DNA of 64,000 bases, taken from the NCBI GenBank assembly GCA_045546915.1, contig JAZQDU010000018.1, forward strand, positions 87,029-151,028, given 5' to 3'. A model generated the notes under the pieces. The model did not search any database and was not told the DNA's origin. It worked only from the letters and a program-made list of their open reading frames with translations. Both the position numbers and the translations under genes were made by a program. Below are positions 24,220 to 32,690 of this stretch, piece by piece. Within the stretch, counting starts at the first letter, position 1. Each line of letters starts with the position of its first letter. Origin of the DNA: UMGS172 sp045546915 (GTDB lineage: Bacteria > Bacillota > Clostridia > Oscillospirales > Acutalibacteraceae).

Positions 24220-25605
24220 TTAAAATGGAAGGTTAGAATGTTTCTTTTCAAGGGTGGATACACGCTTAGAAGCGAGCATATCAAGTGCTAAAATCACCTT
24301 ATCGGCAACCTCGGCAGGATTGATAACATCAGTAATATCACCGTTTGCAGCCGCTTTAAAGGGAGAACCTTCGGTCATTATATATTCCTTCTCAAGTTCT
24401 TCTCGACTACATTCGCCCAAGCGGTCTTTATACATAAACTGTACCGCAGTCATAGGCTCTAATGCACAAATCTCAGAATCACAATAAGCTAAAACCACAT
24501 CTGCACCCGAAGCTTTACCTGCCATAGCAGTATAAGCAGCACCGTAGGCTTTACCAACAATAACGGTTATCTTTGCGGTTGTTGCCTCTGCATAAGCACC
24601 TGTTAATGATGCTACAGATTTTACATCGCCGTCAAGTTCGTTATCGGCATTACCCATAAACCCTGCACAGTCAACCAAAGTAACAACAGGTATTGAGTAG
24701 GCGTCGCAAAGTCTAACAAAACGTGCTGCTTTAGCCGAGCCGTTACCGCAAAGTTTTGCACCGTTTTTAGAACTGTCGGTAGCAATAATGCCCACAGGAT
24801 TGCCGGCAATTCTTGCAAAGCCAACTTTAGAGCAACGACCAAAACCTTTCCACAATTCACAGAAACTACCGGCATCCGCAACGGCAGTAATATTTGAATA
24901 TACTCCCTGGCCAGATACTGCAGCGGGAACATAATCAGCAACAGCAGGAACAGAAAGATTGTTAGAAGGCAACATCGACAAAACGTTAGCAACTGCTTCC
25001 ATAACCTCTGCATCGGTAGCAAAGACACGAGCAGCAGTACCGTTCTTTAAGCAAATTTCAGAAGTGCCAACCTTTTTATCGCCGGTGATTGCAGCAGAAT
25101 TAACGCAGAATTCAGCCGAATCAGTCATAAAGGTAATATCGGATACTGCGGCGAGAATTGCGGCAGAACCAATACATTTACCTGCAACTACCGAAATCTG
25201 AGGTACAACACCCGAAATTTTACCGGCAGCAGCAATAAGCTCACCATATGCATTAAGAGCATCAACACCCTCGCTTGCAAAAGCACCTTTAGAATCAAAA
25301 ATACCAACAACAGGGCATCCGTTCATAAGCGCAAGGTCATAAACTTTTTTGATTTTTGCGGCCTGAGCACGACCCATAGCACCAGAGCAAACCGTAACAT
25401 CCTGCGAGAAGGCATAAACACCAGCACCGCAAACATTACCATAGCCACAAACAACACCGCAACCATCTTCACCATTCTTTGCAAAACGGTCAAGTTCGGT
25501 ATAAACTCCGCCGTCAAAAAGAAGTTCAAGACGCTTATAAGCATCAGTACCGCCAAGTTTTGAAACTTCTTTTTCAAGGCAGGAAACACTGTTTTCACAG
25601 CTCAT
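24220..25605 (-). CDS. Acyl-CoA carboxyltransferase subunit (MmdA/12S-like)
   Basis: A 461-residue crotonase-fold carboxyltransferase that would move CO2 between biotin and an acyl-CoA. The N-terminal half has GDGCGVVCGYGNVCG and the acyl-CoA oxyanion region SKGAFASEGVDAL; the C-terminal half has TLVDCAGFMGNADNE and KAYGAAYTAMAGK. It is about 50 residues shorter than typical MmdA or 12S proteins. Substrate (methylmalonyl-CoA, malonyl-CoA or other) cannot be told by eye. First gene of the three-gene operon, with a SigA promoter upstream. Confidence 0.88.
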   Translation of the reverse strand: MSCENSVSCLEKEVSKLGGTDAYKRLELLFDGGVYTELDRFAKNGEDGCGVVCGYGNVCGAGVYAFSQDVTVCSGAMGRAQAAKIKKVYDLALMNGCPVVGIFDSKGAFASEGVDALNAYGELIAAAGKISGVVPQISVVAGKCIGSAAILAAVSDITFMTDSAEFCVNSAAITGDKKVGTSEICLKNGTAARVFATDAEVMEAVANVLSMLPSNNLSVPAVADYVPAAVSGQGVYSNITAVADAGSFCELWKGFGRCSKVGFARIAGNPVGIIATDSSKNGAKLCGNGSAKAARFVRLCDAYSIPVVTLVDCAGFMGNADNELDGDVKSVASLTGAYAEATTAKITVIVGKAYGAAYTAMAGKASGADVVLAYCDSEICALEPMTAVQFMYKDRLGECSREELEKEYIMTEGSPFKAAANGDITDVINPAEVADKVILALDMLASKRVSTLEKKHSNLPF

Positions 25606-25656
25606 ATTCTTTCCTCCGTTCCAAATATTAAAACATCTAATTTTTAATTAACAAAT

Positions 25657-25685
25657 ATTATAATAGATAGTTATGAAAATAACAA
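25657..25685 (-). promoter_or_regulatory. SigA promoter of the carboxyltransferase operon
   Basis: On the minus strand TTGTTA (25685-25680) and TATAAT (25662-25657) are 17 bases apart, about 50 bases before the first gene. Confidence 0.7.
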
Positions 25686-25700
25686 GTATTTTTTCAAAAT

Positions 25701-26069
25701 TTAACAATTTTCGCATGATGAAAACAGCATATTTACATTCAACTCTTTTGAAGCCTCATCTTTAATAAATCTAAGCCTTCTAAACAGGTCTTGAGGTGCA
25801 TCTTCAGAATAAAATGCCTTCATTATTCCGTTTTCAACTCCAACATGCAATGCCGACCTTAAAAGACCGTCGGCAAACATAATATCATCTTGTGGACATA
25901 CAGCGTTTACCACAATAGTATCTTTATTCATATCAAAAAGGCAAAACCCAATTATTTCATCACCATCGCTCGCTACAACTGCCATTGACGCATCATTTAT
26001 GGCGATATTTGACCTATCATAAAAATCTTTAAGCTTGTCCTTTTCTCTTAAAGGGTAAATTGCTATCAT
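25701..26069 (-). CDS. GNAT-like acetyltransferase domain protein
   Basis: A 122-residue protein resembling a short GNAT fold: an N-terminal YPLREKDKLKDFYDRS segment, strand VVASDGDEIIGFCLFDM as the beta4 region, IVVNAVCP as beta5 and a helix before FRRLRFIKDE. The typical acetyl-CoA loop (Q/RxxGxG/A) is not clear, so activity is uncertain. Its ATG overlaps the rluB-like stop as ATGA, so the two are co-translated. Substrate unknown. Confidence 0.65.
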   Translation of the reverse strand: MIAIYPLREKDKLKDFYDRSNIAINDASMAVVASDGDEIIGFCLFDMNKDTIVVNAVCPQDDIMFADGLLRSALHVGVENGIMKAFYSEDAPQDLFRRLRFIKDEASKELNVNMLFSSCENC

Positions 26070-26812
26070 TTGTTTTGAAACTCCTTTGAAACACTTACAC
26101 TCATTAACTTCTTTACTTCCTTTTCGGTTAATTCACGCCATCTTCCTTGAGGAAGCATGCCTAATTTAACACCCGCAATTTCAACTCGTTTTAAGCGAAT
26201 AACCGTTAATCCTACCGCCTCACACAATTTGCGGATTTCACGGTTTTTACCTTCATACAAAACAAAACGAAGTACTGTTCGGTCTTCACATTTTTCAATA
26301 TATGATATTTCGCAAGGCAAGGTCTTATATCCGTCAATAACCATGCCGTCGGACATTTTAAACAGTTGTTCTTCGGTTGCTTTTTCTCTGACAGTAACAC
26401 GATAAACCTTAGATACGTGACGCGAGGGGTGGGTTAATAAATTTGCAAACTCACCGTCATTGGTCATTAAAAGTAAACCTTCTGAGTTTCGGTCAAGGCG
26501 ACCAACAGGATAAAGCCTAACACCAGCATCGGTAACCAAGTCAGCAACACACTTTCTCCCCTGCTCGTCACTTAAGGTTGTAACAAAACCGCGTGGTTTA
26601 TGCAACATTATATACATTTTCGTATCGTTCATAGCAACAGGCTTTCCGCACACCAGAACTTTATCATGCACCGGGTCGACCTTATCGCCTAAAATGGCTT
26701 TACGTCCATTTATTTTAACTCTTCCCTGTTCAATCAGTTCCTCAGCCTTGCGGCGTGACGCGACCGAACAAAGCGACAGATATTTTTGTAATCTGATTTT
26801 TTCTACCGCCAT
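26066..26812 (-). CDS. RluB/RsuA-family pseudouridine synthase
   Basis: Makes pseudouridine in ribosomal RNA. Near 250 residues: an N-terminal S4 RNA-binding domain (RLQKYLSLCSVASRRKAEELIEQG region), then the synthase domain with catalytic Asp in GRLDRNSEGLLLMTND, the HPSRHVSKVYRVTV segment and GKNREIRKLCEAVG. The usual Firmicutes RluB role, 23S U2605, is likely but not provable here. The longest frame starts 33 bases earlier; AAGGGAG before the ATG at 26812 fixes the start. Confidence 0.94.
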   Translation of the reverse strand: MAVEKIRLQKYLSLCSVASRRKAEELIEQGRVKINGRKAILGDKVDPVHDKVLVCGKPVAMNDTKMYIMLHKPRGFVTTLSDEQGRKCVADLVTDAGVRLYPVGRLDRNSEGLLLMTNDGEFANLLTHPSRHVSKVYRVTVREKATEEQLFKMSDGMVIDGYKTLPCEISYIEKCEDRTVLRFVLYEGKNREIRKLCEAVGLTVIRLKRVEIAGVKLGMLPQGRWRELTEKEVKKLMSVSVSKEFQNK

Positions 26813-26829
26813 TATAATCTCCCTTAAAA

Positions 26830-27963
26830 TCATGAAAATAAACACAACATCGAATAAATATTGTGAAACAATTTTTCTTTAAAACTATAATCCTTTTTAA
26901 ACAAATTTACATCAATATCAGAATAAACGTTGCCAACGCCTATGATTTTTCCGTCAATTAAATACTGCACTGTTCCAATTTTTTGTCCCCTTTTAATAGG
27001 TGCATATAAAAATTTAGGTAAATTAAAACAATAATCAACGTCTAAAAATCCATCCAATGTTCCTACAGTTATTCCGTCAGCAGTAATACCGACTCTTTGA
27101 GTCTTAGCACCAACTATAGGCACATAAACATTAGAAATATCTGCCAATAATTTGGTAGGTTGCAATATAGATAAACCTTCTTTAAGCAAAGTTTCATGTA
27201 TATTCCAGTCATCAGAAGCGTTAAGTGTTACCGCTATAACCTCACAACCGTCCTTTTCTGCCGCCGACACAAGGCAACGACCTGCCTTTTTTGTGTAACC
27301 CGTTTTTATACCAATGCACGATTCGTATCTTGAAAGAAGTTTATTGTGATTATACAATGTACGGTTATACGGAGGATTGCCAAAACTAACAGTAAGTTTC
27401 TCAGAAGACACAATTTCTCTTAAAACATCATTACTGATAACTTCTGCGGCAAGCAATGCCATATCGTAAGCCGTCGAGTAATGCCCATCGCTATCAAGCC
27501 CTGACGGTGTAACAAAATTTGTATTGACCATACCAATCTGTTTAGCACGCTCGTTCATCATTTTTGCAAACTCTTCAACCGAGCCCGCAAGACAAATAGC
27601 CGTAGTATTTGCCGCATCATTACCCGATGACAGCATCATACCAACAAGCAACGCATAATAAGACACCGTATCACCGGCAAGAAGCCCCATGGAAGAGCCC
27701 TCAACGGTAACCATTTTTTCGGTTGTGGTTATCTGCTTTTCAAGATTGTTCGTTTCGGCTAAGATAAGCGCCGTCATCATTTTTGTAGTGCTGGCCATTG
27801 GAAGTTTTTCATGAGCGTTTTGCTCCATTAAAATTTCCTTAGTGCTAGCATTTATAAGCACCATTGACTTGGCTGAAACCAAAGCATTAGCGTATAACGG
27901 AAATGAAAATAATATTAAAAATACAGATAAAACAACTGCTGTAAAACTTCTTATAATATGCAT
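26830..27963 (-). CDS. dacF: D-alanyl-D-alanine carboxypeptidase, DacF/PBP5 family
   Basis: Trims the terminal D-Ala from peptidoglycan stem peptides; the sporulation paralogue DacF controls cross-linking of spore cortex. 377 residues with a signal peptide (1-27, ending YANA), SxxK motif STTK near residue 58, SGN motif in MMLSSGNDAAN, and KTG motif in GIKTGYTKKAG. A beta-rich C-terminal domain follows. Its neighbours ytfJ and scpAB match a clostridial sporulation-linked cluster, which favours DacF over a vegetative PBP5. Start follows GCGGAGGTAATT. Confidence 0.92.
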   Translation of the reverse strand: MHIIRSFTAVVLSVFLILFSFPLYANALVSAKSMVLINASTKEILMEQNAHEKLPMASTTKMMTALILAETNNLEKQITTTEKMVTVEGSSMGLLAGDTVSYYALLVGMMLSSGNDAANTTAICLAGSVEEFAKMMNERAKQIGMVNTNFVTPSGLDSDGHYSTAYDMALLAAEVISNDVLREIVSSEKLTVSFGNPPYNRTLYNHNKLLSRYESCIGIKTGYTKKAGRCLVSAAEKDGCEVIAVTLNASDDWNIHETLLKEGLSILQPTKLLADISNVYVPIVGAKTQRVGITADGITVGTLDGFLDVDYCFNLPKFLYAPIKRGQKIGTVQYLIDGKIIGVGNVYSDIDVNLFKKDYSFKEKLFHNIYSMLCLFS

Positions 27964-28023
27964 AATTACCTCCGCCGTAATATCCTACAAAAGATAATAT
28001 GGCGAAGGCTATTTTTAAATGCT

Positions 28024-28410
28024 TTATTCGTCCTTATTTTCTTCTTTTTTCTTCTTTATAATTTCAGAAATTTTCTCAACAACGGTCGGAACAGCATTTA
28101 CTGCTTTTTCAATAGGTGTGGCTGTCTCGTTAGCATTAAGAACTTTAACCTCATTACCCTTAACAACCAAAAACACAACAGGCGTAACAGTGGCACCTGC
28201 ACCACCGCCGCCACCAAACATGGTAGCAGAGGACTGTTTTGACGGAAATTCCGAACCGCCGGACGCCATACCGAATGATACCTTTGACACAGGAATAATA
28301 GTGATATCATTCACCACAATAGGGTCGCCGATAATAGTCTCGGAATCGATAACAGAACGAATCTTGTCCATCGTAACACCCATAATATTACTGATATTGT
28401 TATCTGCCAT
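28024..28410 (-). CDS. ytfJ: Sporulation protein YtfJ (GerW family)
   Basis: A 128-residue YtfJ/GerW protein, required in Bacillus for normal spore germination. An N-terminal helix (SNIMGVTMDKIRSV), the core strands VNDITIIPVSKVSFGMASGG, a glycine-rich loop MFGGGGGAGATV and FLVVKGNEVKVL are typical. The basic tail (KKKKEENKDE) is common. Lies between the DUF2953 gene and dacF, an arrangement seen in many Clostridia, where the DUF2953 protein accompanies YtfJ. Confidence 0.93.
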   Translation of the reverse strand: MADNNISNIMGVTMDKIRSVIDSETIIGDPIVVNDITIIPVSKVSFGMASGGSEFPSKQSSATMFGGGGGAGATVTPVVFLVVKGNEVKVLNANETATPIEKAVNAVPTVVEKISEIIKKKKEENKDE

Positions 28411-28442
28411 ACATATACTCCATTCCGCCTAAAAAGGCAACT

Positions 28443-29063
28443 TTATTTAACATCCTTTTGCTTAAGTTTTAATTTAACCAGTTGTATTAGTACATTTATT
28501 GCCGCCAAAACTCCGAAAACCAAACGAAATTTAACCTTAACATCAAATTTTATTTTGGATTTCGCAGTCACAAAATCACTTTCTACCAAAACTTCAGTCG
28601 ATTTTCGGTCAAGTTGTGTCTTCGCTTCAATTATCCGAACAACCGGAAAAACAGCGGCACATACAGCACCGTATTCAACCGCCGTTAACGCAGGGTCTTG
28701 GTTTGCAACATTGATAAATAAATTAAAACGCCTGAATCTTACGTGTTTTAATAGTTTATCAAATTCATTCAAAACCGATTTTACAATCGACATTATTTCA
28801 CTTACTGCAGTTACAAAACCCTTATCTTCTATCATTTTTTTAACGGGGTTCTTTTTTTCAACGGGTAGTGTATCCTCTTTTTGCTTTGTTTTTTTAGATT
28901 TTTGTTTATGTTTTGACTTTTCATTAGGAAAGTTAAACTTAAAAAACAAAAACCTTATGCTTAATAAAAAATCGTCATCAACAAAAGCACAGATACTAAC
29001 ACTACAAAACAGTAGCAGTAAAACAATGCCTATTAAAACCGCTAATATATAAAGTACAAGCAT
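28443..29063 (-). CDS. DUF2953 domain protein (YtfI-like)
   Basis: A 206-residue protein with an N-terminal transmembrane helix (2-24), a lysine-rich linker (KSKHKQKSKKTKQKEDT) and a soluble domain with RRFNLFINVANQDPALTAVEYGAVCAAVFP, which is the DUF2953 pattern. In Bacillus the homologue YtfI neighbours ytfJ and both are linked to spores; function is unknown. The ATG overlaps the scpB stop (TAATG). Confidence 0.85.
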   Translation of the reverse strand: MLVLYILAVLIGIVLLLLFCSVSICAFVDDDFLLSIRFLFFKFNFPNEKSKHKQKSKKTKQKEDTLPVEKKNPVKKMIEDKGFVTAVSEIMSIVKSVLNEFDKLLKHVRFRRFNLFINVANQDPALTAVEYGAVCAAVFPVVRIIEAKTQLDRKSTEVLVESDFVTAKSKIKFDVKVKFRLVFGVLAAINVLIQLVKLKLKQKDVK

Positions 29064-29698
29064 TACTGAAGCTCCGCCTGACCGTCTTCACGCATTATTT
29101 CGGCCATTTCCTCATTCATCTGCTTTGCAAGTTCCATAACCTCGCCCGAAATCATCATAAGTTGGCCATTTGTATCAACAGCAGTATCATCGGCAGGCAC
29201 AACAGGAAGGTCGTCAAGACTTGAAAGTCCAAAACATCTTAAGAAGTTAGCGGTTGTACCATACAAAAGCGGACGACCAGGCAACTCAAGACGTCCCTTT
29301 TCTTCTAAAAGGTCTTTTTCAACAAGGGTTGAAACAACACCGGAGCAATCAACACCCCTAACCTGCTCAACATAAGCGCGAGTTACGGGCTGATTATAAG
29401 CAATAACAGCCAACACCTCTAACGCCGCCTGAGAAAGCGGTGCCTTACGTCTTAAATCAAGAGCCACTCTTATCTGCTCTGCATATTCCTTTTTTGTGCA
29501 AAGTTGATAACTGTCCTCTAATTTAACAAGCTTTACAGCACTTTCAGACTTTATCAAACGGTCTGCAAGAAGTTCCATAATCTGCATAACCGTTTCGTCA
29601 TCAACCTCAAAAATCTGACAAAATCTATCAATTTCAACCGGCTCTCCGCTTGCAAACAAAATAGCCTCGAAAGCCGACACCATTTCTTTAACTGTCAC
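29063..29698 (-). CDS. scpB: Segregation and condensation protein B
   Basis: Winged-helix partner of ScpA and SMC in chromosome condensation. 211 residues: two winged-helix domains with EAILFASGEPV at the start, ALEVLAVIAYNQPVTRAYVEQVRGVD and LEEKGRLELPGRPLLYGTT, all typical. The start is a GTG at 29698 that overlaps the scpA stop (GTGA), with AGGGGGAAG seven to nine bases before. C-terminal acidic tail is variable in the family. Confidence 0.96.
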   Translation of the reverse strand: MTVKEMVSAFEAILFASGEPVEIDRFCQIFEVDDETVMQIMELLADRLIKSESAVKLVKLEDSYQLCTKKEYAEQIRVALDLRRKAPLSQAALEVLAVIAYNQPVTRAYVEQVRGVDCSGVVSTLVEKDLLEEKGRLELPGRPLLYGTTANFLRCFGLSSLDDLPVVPADDTAVDTNGQLMMISGEVMELAKQMNEEMAEIMREDGQAELQ

Positions 29699-30408
29699 TT
29701 ATTCTTCCCCCTAACTACCGTAATTTCCATCTCATCGCCCTCACCCTCAAGATGCACACGGTTTGCCTTACAAAGTTCAAGAACTGCTAAGAAGGTCGCA
29801 ACAAGTTCTGAACGGCTTTGGGCACCGTCAAACAACCTCACCATTTTCTTGCGTCCCGAACGGCAAAGATTTTTAAGAACAAAAACAATCTTGGTTGAAA
29901 CAGAAACTATCTTTCTGGCAACAATTTTACTGAACACATTAGTATTAGGCGGTAGTTTTCGCTGTCCTCTTCCAACAGCAGCGATGTATGATTTAAGTAT
30001 AAGTTCTTTTTCATGAGTGTTCTTATAGGTTTTATCAAACTCAATTTTTTCGGCAGATTTGATAAAAGTATCAAACTCGTCGGTCATACCGGACAGCATT
30101 TTTGCAATCTTACGGCAACGCTCATACTCCATGAGTTCCTGCGTTAATTCTTCCTTTAATTGCTCCGCCTCCTCATGTTTTGGCAACAAGCTTACAGTTT
30201 TAAGATAAATAAGTCGCGATGCCATCTCCAAAAACTCACTGGCAACATCCATATCCTGCAACTGCATACTTCTAATATGCTCAACATACTGGTCAACAAG
30301 AACAGTTAGCTGAATATCGTTAATATTAAGTTTATTTTTGGAAATCAGATAAAGCAGAAGGTCAAGAGGTCCCTCAAAGACGTCCAGCTTATATTCGAGC
30401 TTGTCCAT
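29695..30408 (-). CDS. scpA: Segregation and condensation protein A
   Basis: Kleisin subunit bridging the SMC heads, needed for chromosome organisation and segregation. 237 residues with the N-terminal kleisin motif YKLDVFEGPLDLLLYLI, the VASEFLEMASRLIYLKTVSLLP helix, and a C-terminal winged-helix segment RSELVATFLAVLELCKANRV. Translated with scpB through a four-base overlap. Upstream is the M50 protease gene with a short gap. Confidence 0.96.
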   Translation of the reverse strand: MDKLEYKLDVFEGPLDLLLYLISKNKLNINDIQLTVLVDQYVEHIRSMQLQDMDVASEFLEMASRLIYLKTVSLLPKHEEAEQLKEELTQELMEYERCRKIAKMLSGMTDEFDTFIKSAEKIEFDKTYKNTHEKELILKSYIAAVGRGQRKLPPNTNVFSKIVARKIVSVSTKIVFVLKNLCRSGRKKMVRLFDGAQSRSELVATFLAVLELCKANRVHLEGEGDEMEITVVRGKNK

Positions 30409-30423
30409 AAAACTTTACACTTT

Positions 30424-31134
30424 CTATCTTAATATCAAATTAAACGGTAACGCCGTTAGCGAATCCAAACCGTTATAAACCAGTGAAATCATTTTTGAGA
30501 GAGCATTTGAAAATCCTGACCCTGCAAAAATGAGAAACATAATAAAAATCATAAAATATCTTTCATATTGCATCAACTGATAATAAATCCTGTTAGGTAA
30601 AAACGCACCCAAAACCTTTGAACCGTCCAAAGGCGGAATCGGGACAAGATTAAACAGTGCAAGTGAAATATTTATGATGGCAATATACGAGAAAATATTA
30701 ACAAGGATAATCAACAAAGTAACCGCTGTATCATTTGTAACCTGAGTAACGTAAAAAATAAAAACAAATAAATTGGAAAAGAAACTTGAGACTAATGCTA
30801 CGATAAGATTAGAAAGCGGTCCTGCAAAGGCAACGATAGCCATATCACGTTTTGGATTATTAAAATATCTCGAATCAACCTGAACAGGTTTAGCAAAACC
30901 AAAACCAACAAGATATATCATTAAAGCACCGAAATAATCAAGATGATGCATTGGATTTAACGACATCCTACCTTGCCAACGAGGTGTAGGGTCACCAAGT
31001 TTTGTAGCGGCAAAACCGTGAGCAAACTCATGTATAGGCATAGTCAAAAAAACAACAACCGTTGCTGAAATAAGGCAAGCAACAATTTGTTCCCAACCGC
31101 CCCTATTTAAAATTACGTTTAATAAACCGCCCAA
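30424..31134 (-). CDS. Site-2 protease family (M50) membrane metalloprotease
   Basis: A 236-residue intramembrane zinc protease of the YwhC/S2P group. The zinc-binding HEFAHG motif lies in the second helix, and the second motif LVPIPPLDGSKVLG supplies the Asp ligand. Five to six transmembrane helices. No PDZ or CBS domain, so it differs from RseP and is not obviously SpoIVFB. The TTG start at 31134 is supported by AAGGTGG eight bases upstream. Same direction as scpAB, a common clostridial arrangement. Substrate unknown. Confidence 0.88.
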   Translation of the reverse strand: MGGLLNVILNRGGWEQIVACLISATVVVFLTMPIHEFAHGFAATKLGDPTPRWQGRMSLNPMHHLDYFGALMIYLVGFGFAKPVQVDSRYFNNPKRDMAIVAFAGPLSNLIVALVSSFFSNLFVFIFYVTQVTNDTAVTLLIILVNIFSYIAIINISLALFNLVPIPPLDGSKVLGAFLPNRIYYQLMQYERYFMIFIMFLIFAGSGFSNALSKMISLVYNGLDSLTALPFNLILR

Positions 31135-31213
31135 TACGGCACCACCTTAAAACAAATTTATCAATTAATTATACACCCGTTTTGTGAATTATACAACACT
31201 AAAAATAAATAAT

Positions 31214-32689
31214 TTATATAAAAACCAAAACCGACGAAATACAAAATATTACAACTGTACCCTCAACAACAGAGGATATTAAATTACACAGTAAACCGCC
31301 TTTTTTATCACAACCGTCAAGCAGAGCACCAATAAAACATACCGAGCAAAAAAGTACCGGCACAATATAACGGAAATCCATCGAACAACGATAAGGCGAC
31401 ACTATATTGAAATAAATAAAAGCAATCCACTGAACAATAAACATAACCGTTACGGGTAATAAACCGACAAATTTATCACGCCGTTTAAAATTCAAAACTA
31501 TTACAGCAATAATTACAGCAAGACTCAGAATAACATTTGCTAAAACAGCAATAGCAGCGAAAGCCTGACTACCGAAAGAGTACTCACCAAAAAGTGAATT
31601 TCTTAGTATATACTGCCATAAATTATGTTCATTCCACACATCGACATAAACATTATTTGGTTTAGAAATCGGCCAGAGAAAACGCTCTGCAAAACTTAAA
31701 TCACCAATGAAAAGTTTACTTTCGGTACTGATTTTAGCAACGTATCCCAGAGGTTGGCCAAAAAGTATACCGTTCCTTATTTGATACCAAAGTCCAATCG
31801 GTAATGACACCGCAAGAAATGCGGAAGAATGTTTTAAAAATGCAGGAAAATTAAAAGATTTTGACGAGATAAGTTTAATAAGAACCGCAACTGCACTTAC
31901 AACAATCATTACTGCGGCAGAAAATTTGGTCATCATTGCAAGACCGGTAAAAAGTCCGCAAAACAATGCACTGTTTACCGTTGGCCTTTTGTACCACTTG
32001 ATTAAATACAATAATGCAACTGCTGTAAAAAGAACAGTTAAAGTATCGTTATTAATACTTCCTGCAAGTATAAAAAACGATGGATGGAACGATAATAAAG
32101 CAGATGCAAATATTAAAGGTCTGCCCTTTATGCTTAGTTCTTTTAAAATCAGGTAGCCCACAAACATTAAAAGTGTTGAGTAAAGGCAGGTCAACATCTG
32201 CACATTTTCAAACGCGGCAGCTGTTTCAAGTCCTAAATTCAATGAAAATTTAACAACTAATGAGGCAAGATAATGATGTAAAGGAGGATGACAAAATTGC
32301 CAATCATTTGTATTGGGCAAACCATTACCTGTGGCTAAACCGTAAATATAAGACAGATGCCCGTTTGTGTTAAGATTTTCAACATCATGCTGATTTTGTG
32401 TAAACCCGAATTCGAGGCAATACATCAAACGCATGGCAAAACCCAAGACAAAAAGTACCGCTATTATATTTTTATATTCGATTTTGCCTAATTTATGTAA
32501 TAAAAACAAATACAAAACGCAGAGTGAAGTTGCTATAACTATAGGAAGATTTTGAACTGAATTTTTAGTTTCCAATGAAAGCGAATAAGGATTAAATTTT
32601 AACAAAAATCCAATCAAAATTACAGCAAAAATGCAAGGCAAAACCGATATTGGTGTAATAGTTCTTTTAAATGAAGTTTTCAAATTCAT
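31214..32689 (-). CDS. GT-C family membrane glycosyltransferase (PMT/ArnT-like)
   Basis: A 491-residue polytopic protein with about eleven hydrophobic helices. The first external loop carries the acidic motif FTQNQHDVENLNTNGH and the histidine pair CHPPLHHY, features of GT39-type mannosyltransferases that use polyprenyl-phosphate sugars. Later, ALLSFHPSFFILAGSINNDT is a family-typical loop. Sugar and acceptor are unknown; it could modify cell-wall polymers or proteins. Its start lies two bases after the DUF1015 stop with a weak AAAGTG, so translational coupling is likely. Confidence 0.8.
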   Translation of the reverse strand: MNLKTSFKRTITPISVLPCIFAVILIGFLLKFNPYSLSLETKNSVQNLPIVIATSLCVLYLFLLHKLGKIEYKNIIAVLFVLGFAMRLMYCLEFGFTQNQHDVENLNTNGHLSYIYGLATGNGLPNTNDWQFCHPPLHHYLASLVVKFSLNLGLETAAAFENVQMLTCLYSTLLMFVGYLILKELSIKGRPLIFASALLSFHPSFFILAGSINNDTLTVLFTAVALLYLIKWYKRPTVNSALFCGLFTGLAMMTKFSAAVMIVVSAVAVLIKLISSKSFNFPAFLKHSSAFLAVSLPIGLWYQIRNGILFGQPLGYVAKISTESKLFIGDLSFAERFLWPISKPNNVYVDVWNEHNLWQYILRNSLFGEYSFGSQAFAAIAVLANVILSLAVIIAVIVLNFKRRDKFVGLLPVTVMFIVQWIAFIYFNIVSPYRCSMDFRYIVPVLFCSVCFIGALLDGCDKKGGLLCNLISSVVEGTVVIFCISSVLVFI

Positions 32690-32690
32690 A

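Noticed and set aside
30424..31134. SpoIVFB as the identity of the M50 protease
   Set aside because: It sits in the ScpAB cluster, has YwhC-type spacing without a CBS domain, and no spoIVFA precedes it.
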